Shown: piece after piece, positions 7,386 through 15,729 of the stretch
Layout of the letters: every line of letters begins with the position of its first letter
Position numbering within the stretch: position 1 is the stretch's first letter
Assembly (NCBI RefSeq): GCF_048548695.1
Contig: NZ_JBLYIF010000006.1
Length of the DNA: 64,000 nt
Reading direction: 5' to 3' (one strand)
Source: Neptuniibacter sp048548695
GTDB taxonomy: Bacteria > Pseudomonadota > Gammaproteobacteria > Pseudomonadales > Balneatricaceae
Position numbers and translations under genes: made by a program
Notes under the pieces: generated by a model
The model's database searches: none
What the model saw: only the letters and a program-made list of their open reading frames with translations
What the model was told of the DNA's origin: nothing

Positions 7386-8126
7386 TTATTGGGCGTTCAG
7401 TGACTGGCCATTAGTTGTCAGGCTATCGTTGCCCATCAGGTACAGGTAGAGTGGCATGATTTCTTCCGCTGCCGGATTGTCTGCGGGGTTTTCCGCTGGG
7501 TACGCGGTGGTACGCATTTGGGTGCGGGTTGCTCCAGGATTTATACAGTTACAGCGGATGTTGCTGATGTTTTCCAGCTCGTCAGCCAATACCTGCATCA
7601 TGCCTTCAGTGGCAAATTTTGAAACGCTGTAAGCTCCCCAGAATGCCCGGCCTTGGCGGCCTACGCCGGATGACGTGAAAATAATAGAGGCGTTTTCAGC
7701 TTTTTCCAGCAGGGGCATGAGTGCCTGAGTCAGCATGAACGGGGCCGTGACATTGACCTGCATCACTTGCTGCCAGATAACGGGGTCATATGAAGAGAGA
7801 GGGGTGCGCACTCCTAGAATGCCGGCGTTATGCAGAATACCGTCCAGTCGACCAAACTCCTGATTCAAAGTCGAGGCTAGCTCGTCAAAGTCGTGTTCGG
7901 GCGCGCTATCCAGGTTAAGCGGTACCAGCGCCGGCTGGGGGTAGCCTGCTGCTTCGATCTCGTCATACACCGCTTCCAGTTTATCCAGCGTCCGGCCCAG
8001 TAAAATGACAGTAGCGCCATGGGCTGCATAGCTGATGGCCGCAGTGCGGCCGATGCCACTGCCGGCGCCGGTAACCAGAATAACTTTGTCCTGCAGCAAA
8101 TTGGCCGGAGCCTGATAATCAAACAT
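7386..8126 (-). CDS. yciK: YciK family short-chain dehydrogenase/reductase
   Basis: 246 residues, the normal length. It has the Rossmann motif VTGAGSGIG (residue ~19), the NAG motif in LHNAG, catalytic Ser in IIFTSSGVG, and YSVSK for the Tyr/Lys pair. The C-terminal end differs among family members. The physiological substrate is unknown. It is the last gene of the minus-strand unit ubiG-mupP-yciK; the yciK start lies 18 bp past the mupP stop. The order matches Pseudomonas aeruginosa. Confidence 0.92.
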   Translation of the reverse strand: MFDYQAPANLLQDKVILVTGAGSGIGRTAAISYAAHGATVILLGRTLDKLEAVYDEIEAAGYPQPALVPLNLDSAPEHDFDELASTLNQEFGRLDGILHNAGILGVRTPLSSYDPVIWQQVMQVNVTAPFMLTQALMPLLEKAENASIIFTSSGVGRQGRAFWGAYSVSKFATEGMMQVLADELENISNIRCNCINPGATRTQMRTTAYPAENPADNPAAEEIMPLYLYLMGNDSLTTNGQSLNAQ

Positions 8127-8144
8127 ATTCGGTACAATCCTGTA

Positions 8145-8831
8145 TCAAGTCTGCGGAGTATCCCTATACAGGGATTCTAGCAGGGGTAACAAGTTAGCGG
8201 AGGAATTGATCAGATAATCTGCCTGCCAGGTTTTAGGATCTTCGTTCGCGTTTAGATAGCCATAACCGGCTGCAATGGTCAGCATGTTGGCGCGTTTGCC
8301 TGCTTCAATGTCCCGGATATGGTCACCTACATAGATGCATGCTCTGGGTTCTCTATCGATCTCCTGGCACGCTTTGAACAGTGCTTCAGGGTGTGGTTTA
8401 CGATGGGTAACATGGTCCGGGCAAATCACGGTGCTAGCGGTTTTATCAAGGCCGAGGCTATGCAGTAATGGGCGGGTATATATCTCTGGTTTGTTGGTGA
8501 CGATGCCCCAGGGAATTGCCTGTTCCTGCAGCCAGTTAAGGCATGGAGCGATGCCCTCAAACAGCTTGCTGTCCTGGTTCAGATTGTCTAAATACAAGGT
8601 CAGCATGCGTTGGTGTAGTTTATCGAATTTCTGATCGTCTTCGGCAAGATTAAATGCCGCCGCGACCATGGCGCGGGCACCATTAGAGACATAGGTGCGC
8701 AGAAAGTCATAGCTTACAGGTGCCCGGTCCTCTTCCCGCAGAAGTAGGTTGATTACCCGGTGAAAGTCTGGTGCGGTATCAATCAGAGTGCCATCCAGGT
8801 CAAACAATACTGAGCTGTTTGACGGTGTCAT
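8145..8831 (-). CDS. mupP: HAD phosphatase, N-acetylmuramic acid 6-phosphate phosphatase (MupP) type
   Basis: 228 residues, HAD subfamily IA. Motif I is LFDLDGTLIDTAPDF, motif II the Thr in GIVTNKP, motif III the Lys in HRKPHPE, motif IV YVGDHIRDIEAG. Sequence alone would allow phosphoglycolate phosphatase (Gph), but its place between ubiG and yciK is exactly that of Pseudomonas MupP, which dephosphorylates MurNAc-6-phosphate for the AmgK/MurU peptidoglycan recycling route to UDP-MurNAc. It overlaps ubiG by four bases (ATGA), so it is translationally coupled. Function by context is likely but not proven. Confidence 0.8.
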   Translation of the reverse strand: MTPSNSSVLFDLDGTLIDTAPDFHRVINLLLREEDRAPVSYDFLRTYVSNGARAMVAAAFNLAEDDQKFDKLHQRMLTLYLDNLNQDSKLFEGIAPCLNWLQEQAIPWGIVTNKPEIYTRPLLHSLGLDKTASTVICPDHVTHRKPHPEALFKACQEIDREPRACIYVGDHIRDIEAGKRANMLTIAAGYGYLNANEDPKTWQADYLINSSANLLPLLESLYRDTPQT

Positions 8832-9547
8832 GGTGTGTCCGGTTTTTGGGTAGCCAGCAGGTAGTTAACGTCCACATCGCCGGGGGTCAGGCGATAGCGC
8901 TTGCTGATTGGGTTGTAGGTCAGGCCGGTTATCTCCAGACTGTTCAGGCCGCTGTCCCTGGTCCAGTTGCCCAGTTCTGATGGGCGAATGAATTTGTTGA
9001 AATCATGTGTGCCATCTGGCACCAGTTGCAACAGCTTTTCTGCTGCCACAATGGCAAACAGATAGCTTTTTGGATTGCGGTTCAGGGTAGAGAAAAACAG
9101 GTAACCCCCAGGACGGCACAGTGCGGCGCACGCCTGTACAACCGATGCCGGGTCAGGCACATGCTCGAGCATTTCCATGCAGGTCACTACGTCAAATGAA
9201 CCGGGCTGTTCAGCGGCGAGCTGTTCTACAGGCACTTGTTTGTAGGTCACGTTAACGCCGGATTCGAGGCCGTGTAGTCGGGCGATCTTCAGCGGAGCCG
9301 CCCCCATGTCGATGCCTGTAACGTTTGCACCGCGTTGCGCCATGGATTCCGAAAGGATGCCGCCTCCACAGCCTACATCCAGCACCTGTTTGCCCGCCAG
9401 CTGGCTTATGCGATCAATAAAGTCCAGGCGTAACGGGTTGATGTCATGCAGCGGCTTGAATTCGCTGTTGCGATCCCACCACTTGCTGGCCAGTTCTTCG
9501 AATTTGGCGATTTCCTGCGGGTCAATGTTGTGGTTGGTATCGGTCAT
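8828..9547 (-). CDS. ubiG: Ubiquinone biosynthesis O-methyltransferase UbiG
   Basis: 239 residues (E. coli UbiG has 240). SAM-binding motif LDVGCGGGILSE at ~60, VTCMEMLEHVPDP, and the C-terminal ISKRYRLTPGDVDVNYL are diagnostic. It performs both O-methylation steps of ubiquinone synthesis. The ATG at 9547 (MTDTNHNIDPQE) is preferred over an in-frame TTG six codons earlier. First gene of ubiG-mupP-yciK, divergent from gyrA over about 205 bp. Confidence 0.95.
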   Translation of the reverse strand: MTDTNHNIDPQEIAKFEELASKWWDRNSEFKPLHDINPLRLDFIDRISQLAGKQVLDVGCGGGILSESMAQRGANVTGIDMGAAPLKIARLHGLESGVNVTYKQVPVEQLAAEQPGSFDVVTCMEMLEHVPDPASVVQACAALCRPGGYLFFSTLNRNPKSYLFAIVAAEKLLQLVPDGTHDFNKFIRPSELGNWTRDSGLNSLEITGLTYNPISKRYRLTPGDVDVNYLLATQKPDTP

Positions 9548-9685
9548 GGCCTGGATTCTGAACAAAAAGTTTGACGCATTTTAGCATCGGCATCATATCG
9601 GTGACAGCATGAGTCTTATCCCGTTTTATCAACATGGCTGTCATCTCCGCAACAGCTTAATTTAACAGGATTCCATAGTTTCAAA

Positions 9686-9696
9686 TGTGGTATACT
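9686..9696 (+). promoter_or_regulatory. gyrA: Candidate extended -10 promoter of gyrA
   Basis: TGTGGTATACT contains an extended -10 (TG, one base, TATACT) with no good -35 at the standard distance. It lies about 57 bp before the gyrA ATG. A supercoiling-sensitive gyrA promoter with a weak -35 would be usual. Confidence 0.5.
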
Positions 9697-9752
9697 CCTG
9701 CGGTTAAAAATGACGCGGAATGTCTCCGTAGAACTACAAGCAAGGAATCGGA

Positions 9753-12362
9753 ATGGGTGATCTAGCCAGAGAGATTCAGCCGGTCAATATCGAGGACGAA
9801 CTGAAGCAGTCTTACCTCGATTATGCGATGAGTGTAATTGTTGGGCGTGCCTTGCCTGATGCGCGTGACGGTCTGAAACCGGTCCACCGTAGGGTGTTGT
9901 TTGCCATGAACGAACTTGGCAACGACTGGAACAAGCCTTACAAAAAATCGGCGCGTGTTGTGGGTGACGTAATCGGTAAATATCACCCCCATGGTGATAG
10001 TGCTGTTTATGACACCATTGTGCGGATGGCGCAGAATTTTTCCATGCGTTACATGCTTGTCGATGGCCAGGGTAACTTTGGTTCCATTGATGGTGACTCT
10101 GCTGCCGCTATGCGTTATACCGAAATCCGCATGGCCAAAATCTCCCATGAGTTGCTGGCTGACTTGGATAAAGAAACCGTCAATTTTGTTGATAACTATG
10201 ACGGTACCGAGAAAATCCCCGCAGTATTGCCCAATCGGTTGCCAAACCTGCTGGTAAACGGCTCCTCCGGTATTGCTGTAGGCATGGCAACGAATATTCC
10301 GCCACATAATCTCAGGGAAGTGATTCGCGGTTGTATTGCGCTGATTGAAAATGGCGAGCTCACTATCGATGAGCTGATGGAATACATTCCAGGTCCTGAT
10401 TTTCCTACTGGCGGTATTATCAACGGCCGTGCCGGTATCGTGCAGGCTTATCGCACGGGCCGTGGTCGTATCTATGTGCGTGCCAAACATCATGTTGAAG
10501 AAGACCCGAAAACCGGCCGCCTTGCACTGATTATCACTGAAATCCCGTACCAGCTGAACAAGGCTCGCCTGATTGAGAAAATCGCTGAGCTGGTGAAAGA
10601 GAAAAAGCTGGAAGGGATCTCCGAGCTGCGTGACGAGTCCGATAAAGACGGTATGCGGATTGTGATTGAGCTGCGTCGCGGTGAAGTGCCAGATGTCATC
10701 ATCAACAACCTGTTCACCCAAACCCAGATGCAGTCTGTGTTCGGTATCAACATGGTGGCCCTGGTTGATGGCCAGCCGCAGTTGTTGAACCTGAAGAGCG
10801 CACTGGAATGCTTTATTCGTCATCGACGTGAGGTGGTAACCCGCCGCACGGTGTATGAGCTACGTAAAGCGCGGGATCGCGGGCATATTCTGGAAGGCCT
10901 GGCCGTCGCGCTGGCCAATATTGATCCGGTTATCGAACTGATCAAACAGTCGCCGAACCCGGCAGAAGCAAAAGAACGCCTGGTTGCTCAAGCCTGGGCA
11001 CCGGGTGATGTGATTCAGATGCTGGAGCGAGCGGGTGAAGATGCGTGCCGTCCGGAAGATCTGGATGACTGCTTTGGTTTGCGTGAAGGCAGTTATCACC
11101 TGTCGCCGGTTCAGGCTCAGGCCATTCTGGATCTGCGTCTGCATCGCTTGACCGGTTTGGAACATGAAAAATTGATCGCAGAATACCGCGATCTGCTGGA
11201 TAAAATCGCGGAATTGCTGAAAATTCTAGGTTCGCGTGAACGCTTGATGGAAGTGATCCGTGAAGAGTTGGAAGCGGTGTTGGATGAGTATGGTGATGAG
11301 CGTCGCAGTGAAATTATTGCTTCGCGTCAGGATCTGACTATTGCCGACCTGATCACTGAGGAAGATATGGTTGTCACCATCTCCCATGGTGGTTATGCCA
11401 AAACACAGCCGTTGACTGACTACCAGGCACAGCGCCGCGGTGGTAAGGGTAAATCTGCAGCAGCAATCAAAGATGAAGATTTTATTGAACATCTGTTGAT
11501 TGCCAATAGTCACGATACCATTCTGCTGTTTACTGACCGAGGCAAGGTTTACTGGTTGAGGGTCTTCGAAATCCCGCAAGCCAGTCGTGCTGCGCGCGGT
11601 CGTCCGGTGGTGAATATTCTTCCGCTGGACGAAAATGAACGTATCAGTACTATCCTGCCGGTCGGCACTTATGACGAAGATAAGTTTATTTTCATGGCAA
11701 CGTCTTCCGGTGTAGTCAAGAAAACTGCATTGACCAATTTCGCCCGGCCGCGTAGTAGTGGCCTGATCGCTCTGGATCTATTGGATGACGATCATCTGAT
11801 TGGTGCAGCAATCACCTGTGGCGAAGATGATGTCATGCTGTTCACCAGCGCAGGTAAGTGTATGCGCTTCCGCGAAAGTGACGTGCGGCCGATGGGTCGG
11901 ACCGCGCGCGGTGTACGTGGGGTGCGGATGGATGAGAAGACTCATGTTATCTCGCTTATCATCCCGCAGGATGGCGGTAAGGTGCTCACCGCTTCAGCCA
12001 ATGGCTATGGCAAGAAAACTCCGATTGAAGAGTTCCCAGTCAAAGGTCGTGGCGGACAGGGTGTTATCGCTCAGCAGTGTTCGGCCCGTAATGGTGAACT
12101 GGCCGGTGCCGTTCAGGTGCTGGATGGTGATGATGTTATGCTGATCAGTAACCGCGGTACTCTGGTGCGTACAACCTCGGATGGTATCTCAGAACTGAGT
12201 CGAAATACGCAGGGTGTGACGCTGATCCGGGTCTCGGAAGATGAACACCTGGTGAGAGTGGCGCGTATTGAGGAGCCGGAAGCTGATGAGCTTGTCGCAC
12301 CCGATGCTGCAGCGGAGGGTGAGTCAGGCGCCGCAGAGCCAGCGGATACACCAGAAGCCTAA
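9753..12362 (+). CDS. gyrA: DNA gyrase subunit A
   Basis: 869 residues (E. coli 875). The N-terminal breakage-reunion domain has the catalytic Tyr122 in AAAMRYTEIRM. The quinolone-resistance region reads HPHGDSAVYDTIVRMAQ, so Ser83 and Asp87 are both wild type. The GyrA box QRRGGKGK starts the C-terminal beta-pinwheel that wraps DNA, and an acidic Ala/Glu-rich tail ends the protein. With GyrB it introduces negative supercoils. AAGGAATCGG precedes the ATG. A terminator separates it from serC, as in Pseudomonas gene order. Confidence 0.98.
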   Translation: MGDLAREIQPVNIEDELKQSYLDYAMSVIVGRALPDARDGLKPVHRRVLFAMNELGNDWNKPYKKSARVVGDVIGKYHPHGDSAVYDTIVRMAQNFSMRYMLVDGQGNFGSIDGDSAAAMRYTEIRMAKISHELLADLDKETVNFVDNYDGTEKIPAVLPNRLPNLLVNGSSGIAVGMATNIPPHNLREVIRGCIALIENGELTIDELMEYIPGPDFPTGGIINGRAGIVQAYRTGRGRIYVRAKHHVEEDPKTGRLALIITEIPYQLNKARLIEKIAELVKEKKLEGISELRDESDKDGMRIVIELRRGEVPDVIINNLFTQTQMQSVFGINMVALVDGQPQLLNLKSALECFIRHRREVVTRRTVYELRKARDRGHILEGLAVALANIDPVIELIKQSPNPAEAKERLVAQAWAPGDVIQMLERAGEDACRPEDLDDCFGLREGSYHLSPVQAQAILDLRLHRLTGLEHEKLIAEYRDLLDKIAELLKILGSRERLMEVIREELEAVLDEYGDERRSEIIASRQDLTIADLITEEDMVVTISHGGYAKTQPLTDYQAQRRGGKGKSAAAIKDEDFIEHLLIANSHDTILLFTDRGKVYWLRVFEIPQASRAARGRPVVNILPLDENERISTILPVGTYDEDKFIFMATSSGVVKKTALTNFARPRSSGLIALDLLDDDHLIGAAITCGEDDVMLFTSAGKCMRFRESDVRPMGRTARGVRGVRMDEKTHVISLIIPQDGGKVLTASANGYGKKTPIEEFPVKGRGGQGVIAQQCSARNGELAGAVQVLDGDDVMLISNRGTLVRTTSDGISELSRNTQGVTLIRVSEDEHLVRVARIEEPEADELVAPDAAAEGESGAAEPADTPEA

Positions 12363-12365
12363 CCT

Positions 12366-12398
12366 CAAAAGTGCGGCTCCTTTGGGCCGCACTTTTCA
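12366..12398 (+). terminator. Terminator between gyrA and serC
   Basis: AAAAGTGCGGC (367-377) and GCCGCACTTTT (386-396 of the 12-kb line) form a perfect 11-bp stem with an 8-base loop directly after gyrA. The serC start is only 27 bp downstream, so serC needs either readthrough or a promoter in or before this hairpin. Confidence 0.88.
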
Positions 12399-12424
12399 TT
12401 CAAGATCTTATTGAAGAGCGATAC

Positions 12425-13507
12425 ATGACACGTAAGTACAATTTCAGCGCCGGTCCTGCCGGACTGCCTGATGCGGTGCTCGAGCGGGCACAACAGGAAT
12501 TGCTGGACTGGCATGGTAAAGGACTCTCCATCATGGAGATGAGCCACCGTAGTCAAGAGTTTGTAAGTGTTGCCGAACAGGCTGAGCAGGATCTACGTGA
12601 CCTGTTGGCGATACCGCAGAACTATAAAGTTCTATTTCTGCAGGGCGGAGCGACCTCACAATTTTCGATGGTGCCGTTGAATTTGCTGGGTGGTAACAGC
12701 CACGCAGATTATCTGAATACGGGTATTTGGTCGGGCAAAGCGATCAGTGAAGCCAGTCGTTATTGTGAAGTTGCTATCGCCGGTTCTACTCAGGCTGAAA
12801 GCTTTACCCGGGTGCCACGCCAGGATGAGTTGTTTCTGAACCCGCATGCGGCTTATGTGCATTACACGCCTAACGAAACCATTGGTGGCGTTGAGTATGA
12901 CTATATCCCTGAGACGGGTGACGTGCCGCTGGTGGCGGATATGTCATCTAATATTCTCTCCAGAGAAATAGATGTCAGTCGCTTTGGGTTGATCTATGCC
13001 GGCGCACAGAAAAATATCGGACCGGCCGGTTTGACGGTAGTTATTGTGCGTGATGATTTACTGGGTCAGGCAGCGGGCAATGCCCCCACTATGTTTGACT
13101 ATAAGGTACATGCTGATGCCGGTTCCATGTGCAATACACCGCCTACCTATGGCTGGTATCTGGCGGGGCTGGTGTTTCAGTGGTTGAAAGAACAAGGCGG
13201 CCTGGCAGCCATGGAAGCAGTGAATCGCCGTAAGGCTGAAAAACTCTATAACAGCATCGATAGTAGTGACTTTTACGCCAATCCGATGCGGCCCCAGAAC
13301 CGTTCCTGGATGAACGTGCCCTTTACCCTGGCTGATGCAGCACTGGACAAAACCTTCTTGGCGGAAGCTGAAAATGCGGGTTTGTTGAATCTCCAGGGGC
13401 ATCGCTCTGTCGGTGGTATGCGGGCAAGTATCTACAATGCTGTGACCGAGACTGCAGTAGATGCGTTGATTGATTTTATGCACAGTTTTGAAAAACAGTA
13501 CGGCTAA
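12425..13507 (+). CDS. serC: Phosphoserine aminotransferase
   Basis: 360 residues (E. coli 362), class V aminotransferase fold. The N-terminus is YNFSAGPAGLPDAVLE; the PLP lysine is in AGAQKNIGPAGL, and the GHRSVGGMRASIYNA end is typical. It makes O-phosphoserine for serine synthesis and acts in pyridoxal phosphate synthesis. The ATG at 12425 is chosen because the family begins here; an upstream in-frame ATG would run through the gyrA terminator. It heads the serC-pheA-hisC-tyrA/aroA-cmk-rpsA block, with 14 bp to pheA. Confidence 0.96.
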   Translation: MTRKYNFSAGPAGLPDAVLERAQQELLDWHGKGLSIMEMSHRSQEFVSVAEQAEQDLRDLLAIPQNYKVLFLQGGATSQFSMVPLNLLGGNSHADYLNTGIWSGKAISEASRYCEVAIAGSTQAESFTRVPRQDELFLNPHAAYVHYTPNETIGGVEYDYIPETGDVPLVADMSSNILSREIDVSRFGLIYAGAQKNIGPAGLTVVIVRDDLLGQAAGNAPTMFDYKVHADAGSMCNTPPTYGWYLAGLVFQWLKEQGGLAAMEAVNRRKAEKLYNSIDSSDFYANPMRPQNRSWMNVPFTLADAALDKTFLAEAENAGLLNLQGHRSVGGMRASIYNAVTETAVDALIDFMHSFEKQYG

Positions 13508-13521
13508 GTGGGGCATGCAGC

Positions 13522-14616
13522 ATGTCTGAGCAGGAAAAAGAACTGGGTAAACTGCGTGATCAGATAGATGCGATTGATCAGCAGATTCATACACTGCTGA
13601 ATCAGCGTGCCAGCTGTGCGCAACAGGTTGCGGATGTGAAGCAAAAGCACCGCGGCGATGAGGCTCCTGTTTTTTACCGCCCCGAACGTGAAGCACAGGT
13701 GCTGCGTGCTGTGATGCAGCGTAACCCGGGGCCATTACCGGACAAAGAAGTTGCCCGATTGTTTCGGGAAATCATGTCGGTTTGTCTGGCATTGGAAGCG
13801 CCTATGCAGGTCGCGTTTCTCGGACCTGAAGGTACCTTTACTCAACAGGCAGCACATAAACACTTTGGACACTCTGCCAGTAACCTGCCGTTGCCAGCGT
13901 TACGGGATGTGTTTCGTGAAGTTCAGGCAGGGACTGCGCAATATGGTGTTGTGCCAATTGAAAATACCACTGAAGGCGTGGTCAGCCATACGGTTGATCT
14001 GTTTCGCCAGTTTGACCTGAAAATCTGTGGTGAAGTCGAAGTCCCGGTACATCTGCATCTACTGATGAAAAAAGGTGCCGATCCTAAAAAGATCAGCCGT
14101 ATTTTGTCGCATCAGCAGTCATTGGCGCAGTGTCGCACCTGGCTCGATCAAAACCAGCCTGCAAGTGAAAAAATGGCGGTCAGCTCGAATGCAGAAGCGG
14201 CACGACTGGTTGCCAGCTCCCAGGATGAAAATTGCGCTGCGGTTGCAGGTGACATGGCCGCGGAACAATATGAGTTGGTCAGTGTTGAGCGTAATGTCGA
14301 GGATAATCCCGACAACAGCACTCGCTTTCTCATCATCGGCACACAGGATGTCGGTCCGAGCGGCGATGATAAGAGTTCTATCTTGGTGTCGGTGAATAAT
14401 CAGCCAGGGGCCTTATATCAGCTATTGGAACCGTTTTATCAGCACAATATCAGTCTCACACGGGTAGAATCCCGGTGCAGTCGCCAGCAGTCAATTTTTT
14501 ATATAGATTTCGCCGGACACCACTCTGAAAAAGCGGTGAACGCTGTGTTAAAACAGTTACAGCAGGTAAGTGTAGAACTCAAACTGCTGGGCTCATACCC
14601 CCGTGCGGTGCTCTAA
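13522..14616 (+). CDS. pheA: Bifunctional chorismate mutase / prephenate dehydratase (P-protein)
   Basis: 364 residues. Residues ~5-90 are an AroQ chorismate mutase (LRDQIDAIDQQIHTLLNQR; FYRPEREAQVL). Residues ~93-270 are prephenate dehydratase (FLGPEGTFTQQAA, GVVPIENTTEGVV, NSTRFLIIG). The ACT domain (~280-360) should bind phenylalanine, but its GALV and ESRP motifs read GALY and ESRC, and the loop after them is about three residues shorter than in the Pseudomonas protein as I recall it. Feedback inhibition may therefore differ (inference). It leads to phenylpyruvate in phenylalanine synthesis. hisC follows after 9 bp. Confidence 0.96.
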   Translation: MSEQEKELGKLRDQIDAIDQQIHTLLNQRASCAQQVADVKQKHRGDEAPVFYRPEREAQVLRAVMQRNPGPLPDKEVARLFREIMSVCLALEAPMQVAFLGPEGTFTQQAAHKHFGHSASNLPLPALRDVFREVQAGTAQYGVVPIENTTEGVVSHTVDLFRQFDLKICGEVEVPVHLHLLMKKGADPKKISRILSHQQSLAQCRTWLDQNQPASEKMAVSSNAEAARLVASSQDENCAAVAGDMAAEQYELVSVERNVEDNPDNSTRFLIIGTQDVGPSGDDKSSILVSVNNQPGALYQLLEPFYQHNISLTRVESRCSRQQSIFYIDFAGHHSEKAVNAVLKQLQQVSVELKLLGSYPRAVL

Positions 14617-14625
14617 GGAATCCCT

Positions 14626-15729
14626 ATGAGTTGTGATTACAGAGCCTTGGCAACCTCAGGCGTGCAGGGATTGCAGCCCTACCTGCCTGGTAAGCCAGCT
14701 GAGGAATTACAACGAGAATTAGGCTTGGCGTCGGTGGTGAAACTGGCCAGTAACGAAAACCCGCTGGGCGTTTCTGGTAAAGTGAAGGCTGCGCTGGCAG
14801 CAGAACTGGATGCAGTTGCGCTCTATCCTGATAGTGCGGGTTATCACCTGAAACAGGCGCTGTCACAGCAGTTTGATCTTCCTGTTACGCAATTAACACT
14901 GGGTAATGGTTCAAACGACGTGCTTGAGCTGATTGCCAAGGCTTATCTGCAGCCTGGTGCTGAAGTTATTTATTCCGAATATGCCTTCTTGGTTTATGCT
15001 TTGGTCACGCAAGCTTGTGGTGCTAAAGCAATTGTGACGGCGGCCAAAGACTGGGGGCATGACCTGCAGGGGATGGCTGCAGCCATTACCAACAAAACCC
15101 GCCTGATTTTTCTGGCCAACCCTAACAACCCAACCGGTACCTGGTTTACTCAAGCTGAGTTGGAGGTATTTATGGCTCAGGTGCCTGAGCAGGTGTTGGT
15201 TGTGCTGGATGAAGCCTATACCGAGTATGTGCTTGATAGTGGTTTTCCAGATGGGCTTGTGTTGCAAAAGCGGTACCGCAATCTGGTAGTCACCCGTACC
15301 TTTTCTAAGGCATATGGCCTGGCAGGGCTGCGCATTGGTTACGCGGTCTCGGATCCGCAGGTGGCGGATATCTTAAGTCGCGTCAGGCAGCCCTTTAATG
15401 TGAGTAGTTTGGGGTTAGTGGCGGCCACCGCGGCGCTGGCAGATGCGGATTTTCTAGCGCGGACACAGCGTTGTAATCAGGCTGGTATGCGCCAGATGGA
15501 AGCAGGTCTGGCCGTTTTAGGTTTGCCCTGGATACCTTCTGCGGGCAACTTTATTACCGTTGATATGCAGCAACCTGCGGGGCCTGTGTATCAGGCAATG
15601 CTGACGCGTGGAGTCATTGTACGCCCCCTGGCAAATTACGGCATGCCGGAACACCTGAGGATAAGCATTGGTCGGCCGGAAGACAACGCCCGTTGCCTGG
15701 ATGTATTAAAAGAGGTACTCGATTCATGA
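14626..15729 (+). CDS. hisC: Histidinol-phosphate aminotransferase (HisC2-type, aromatic cluster copy)
   Basis: 367 residues, class I/II aminotransferase. Substrate motif KLASNENPLG at ~40, PNNPTGT, and PLP lysine in TFSKAYGLAGLRIGY; C-terminal RISIGRPEDN. Family members convert imidazole-acetol phosphate to histidinol phosphate and also accept aromatic keto acids. Its place between pheA and tyrA suggests that it acts on phenylpyruvate or prephenate too (inference; equivalent to hisC2 of Pseudomonas). Its stop overlaps the tyrA-aroA start (ATGA). Confidence 0.93.
   Translation: MSCDYRALATSGVQGLQPYLPGKPAEELQRELGLASVVKLASNENPLGVSGKVKAALAAELDAVALYPDSAGYHLKQALSQQFDLPVTQLTLGNGSNDVLELIAKAYLQPGAEVIYSEYAFLVYALVTQACGAKAIVTAAKDWGHDLQGMAAAITNKTRLIFLANPNNPTGTWFTQAELEVFMAQVPEQVLVVLDEAYTEYVLDSGFPDGLVLQKRYRNLVVTRTFSKAYGLAGLRIGYAVSDPQVADILSRVRQPFNVSSLGLVAATAALADADFLARTQRCNQAGMRQMEAGLAVLGLPWIPSAGNFITVDMQQPAGPVYQAMLTRGVIVRPLANYGMPEHLRISIGRPEDNARCLDVLKEVLDS

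Noticed and set aside
9990..10020. Quinolone-resistance change in gyrA
   Set aside because: Positions equivalent to Ser83 and Asp87 are both wild type.
9762..10823. 353-codon open frame antisense to gyrA
   Set aside because: It is a shadow of the conserved gyrA reading frame; no family match and no start signals.
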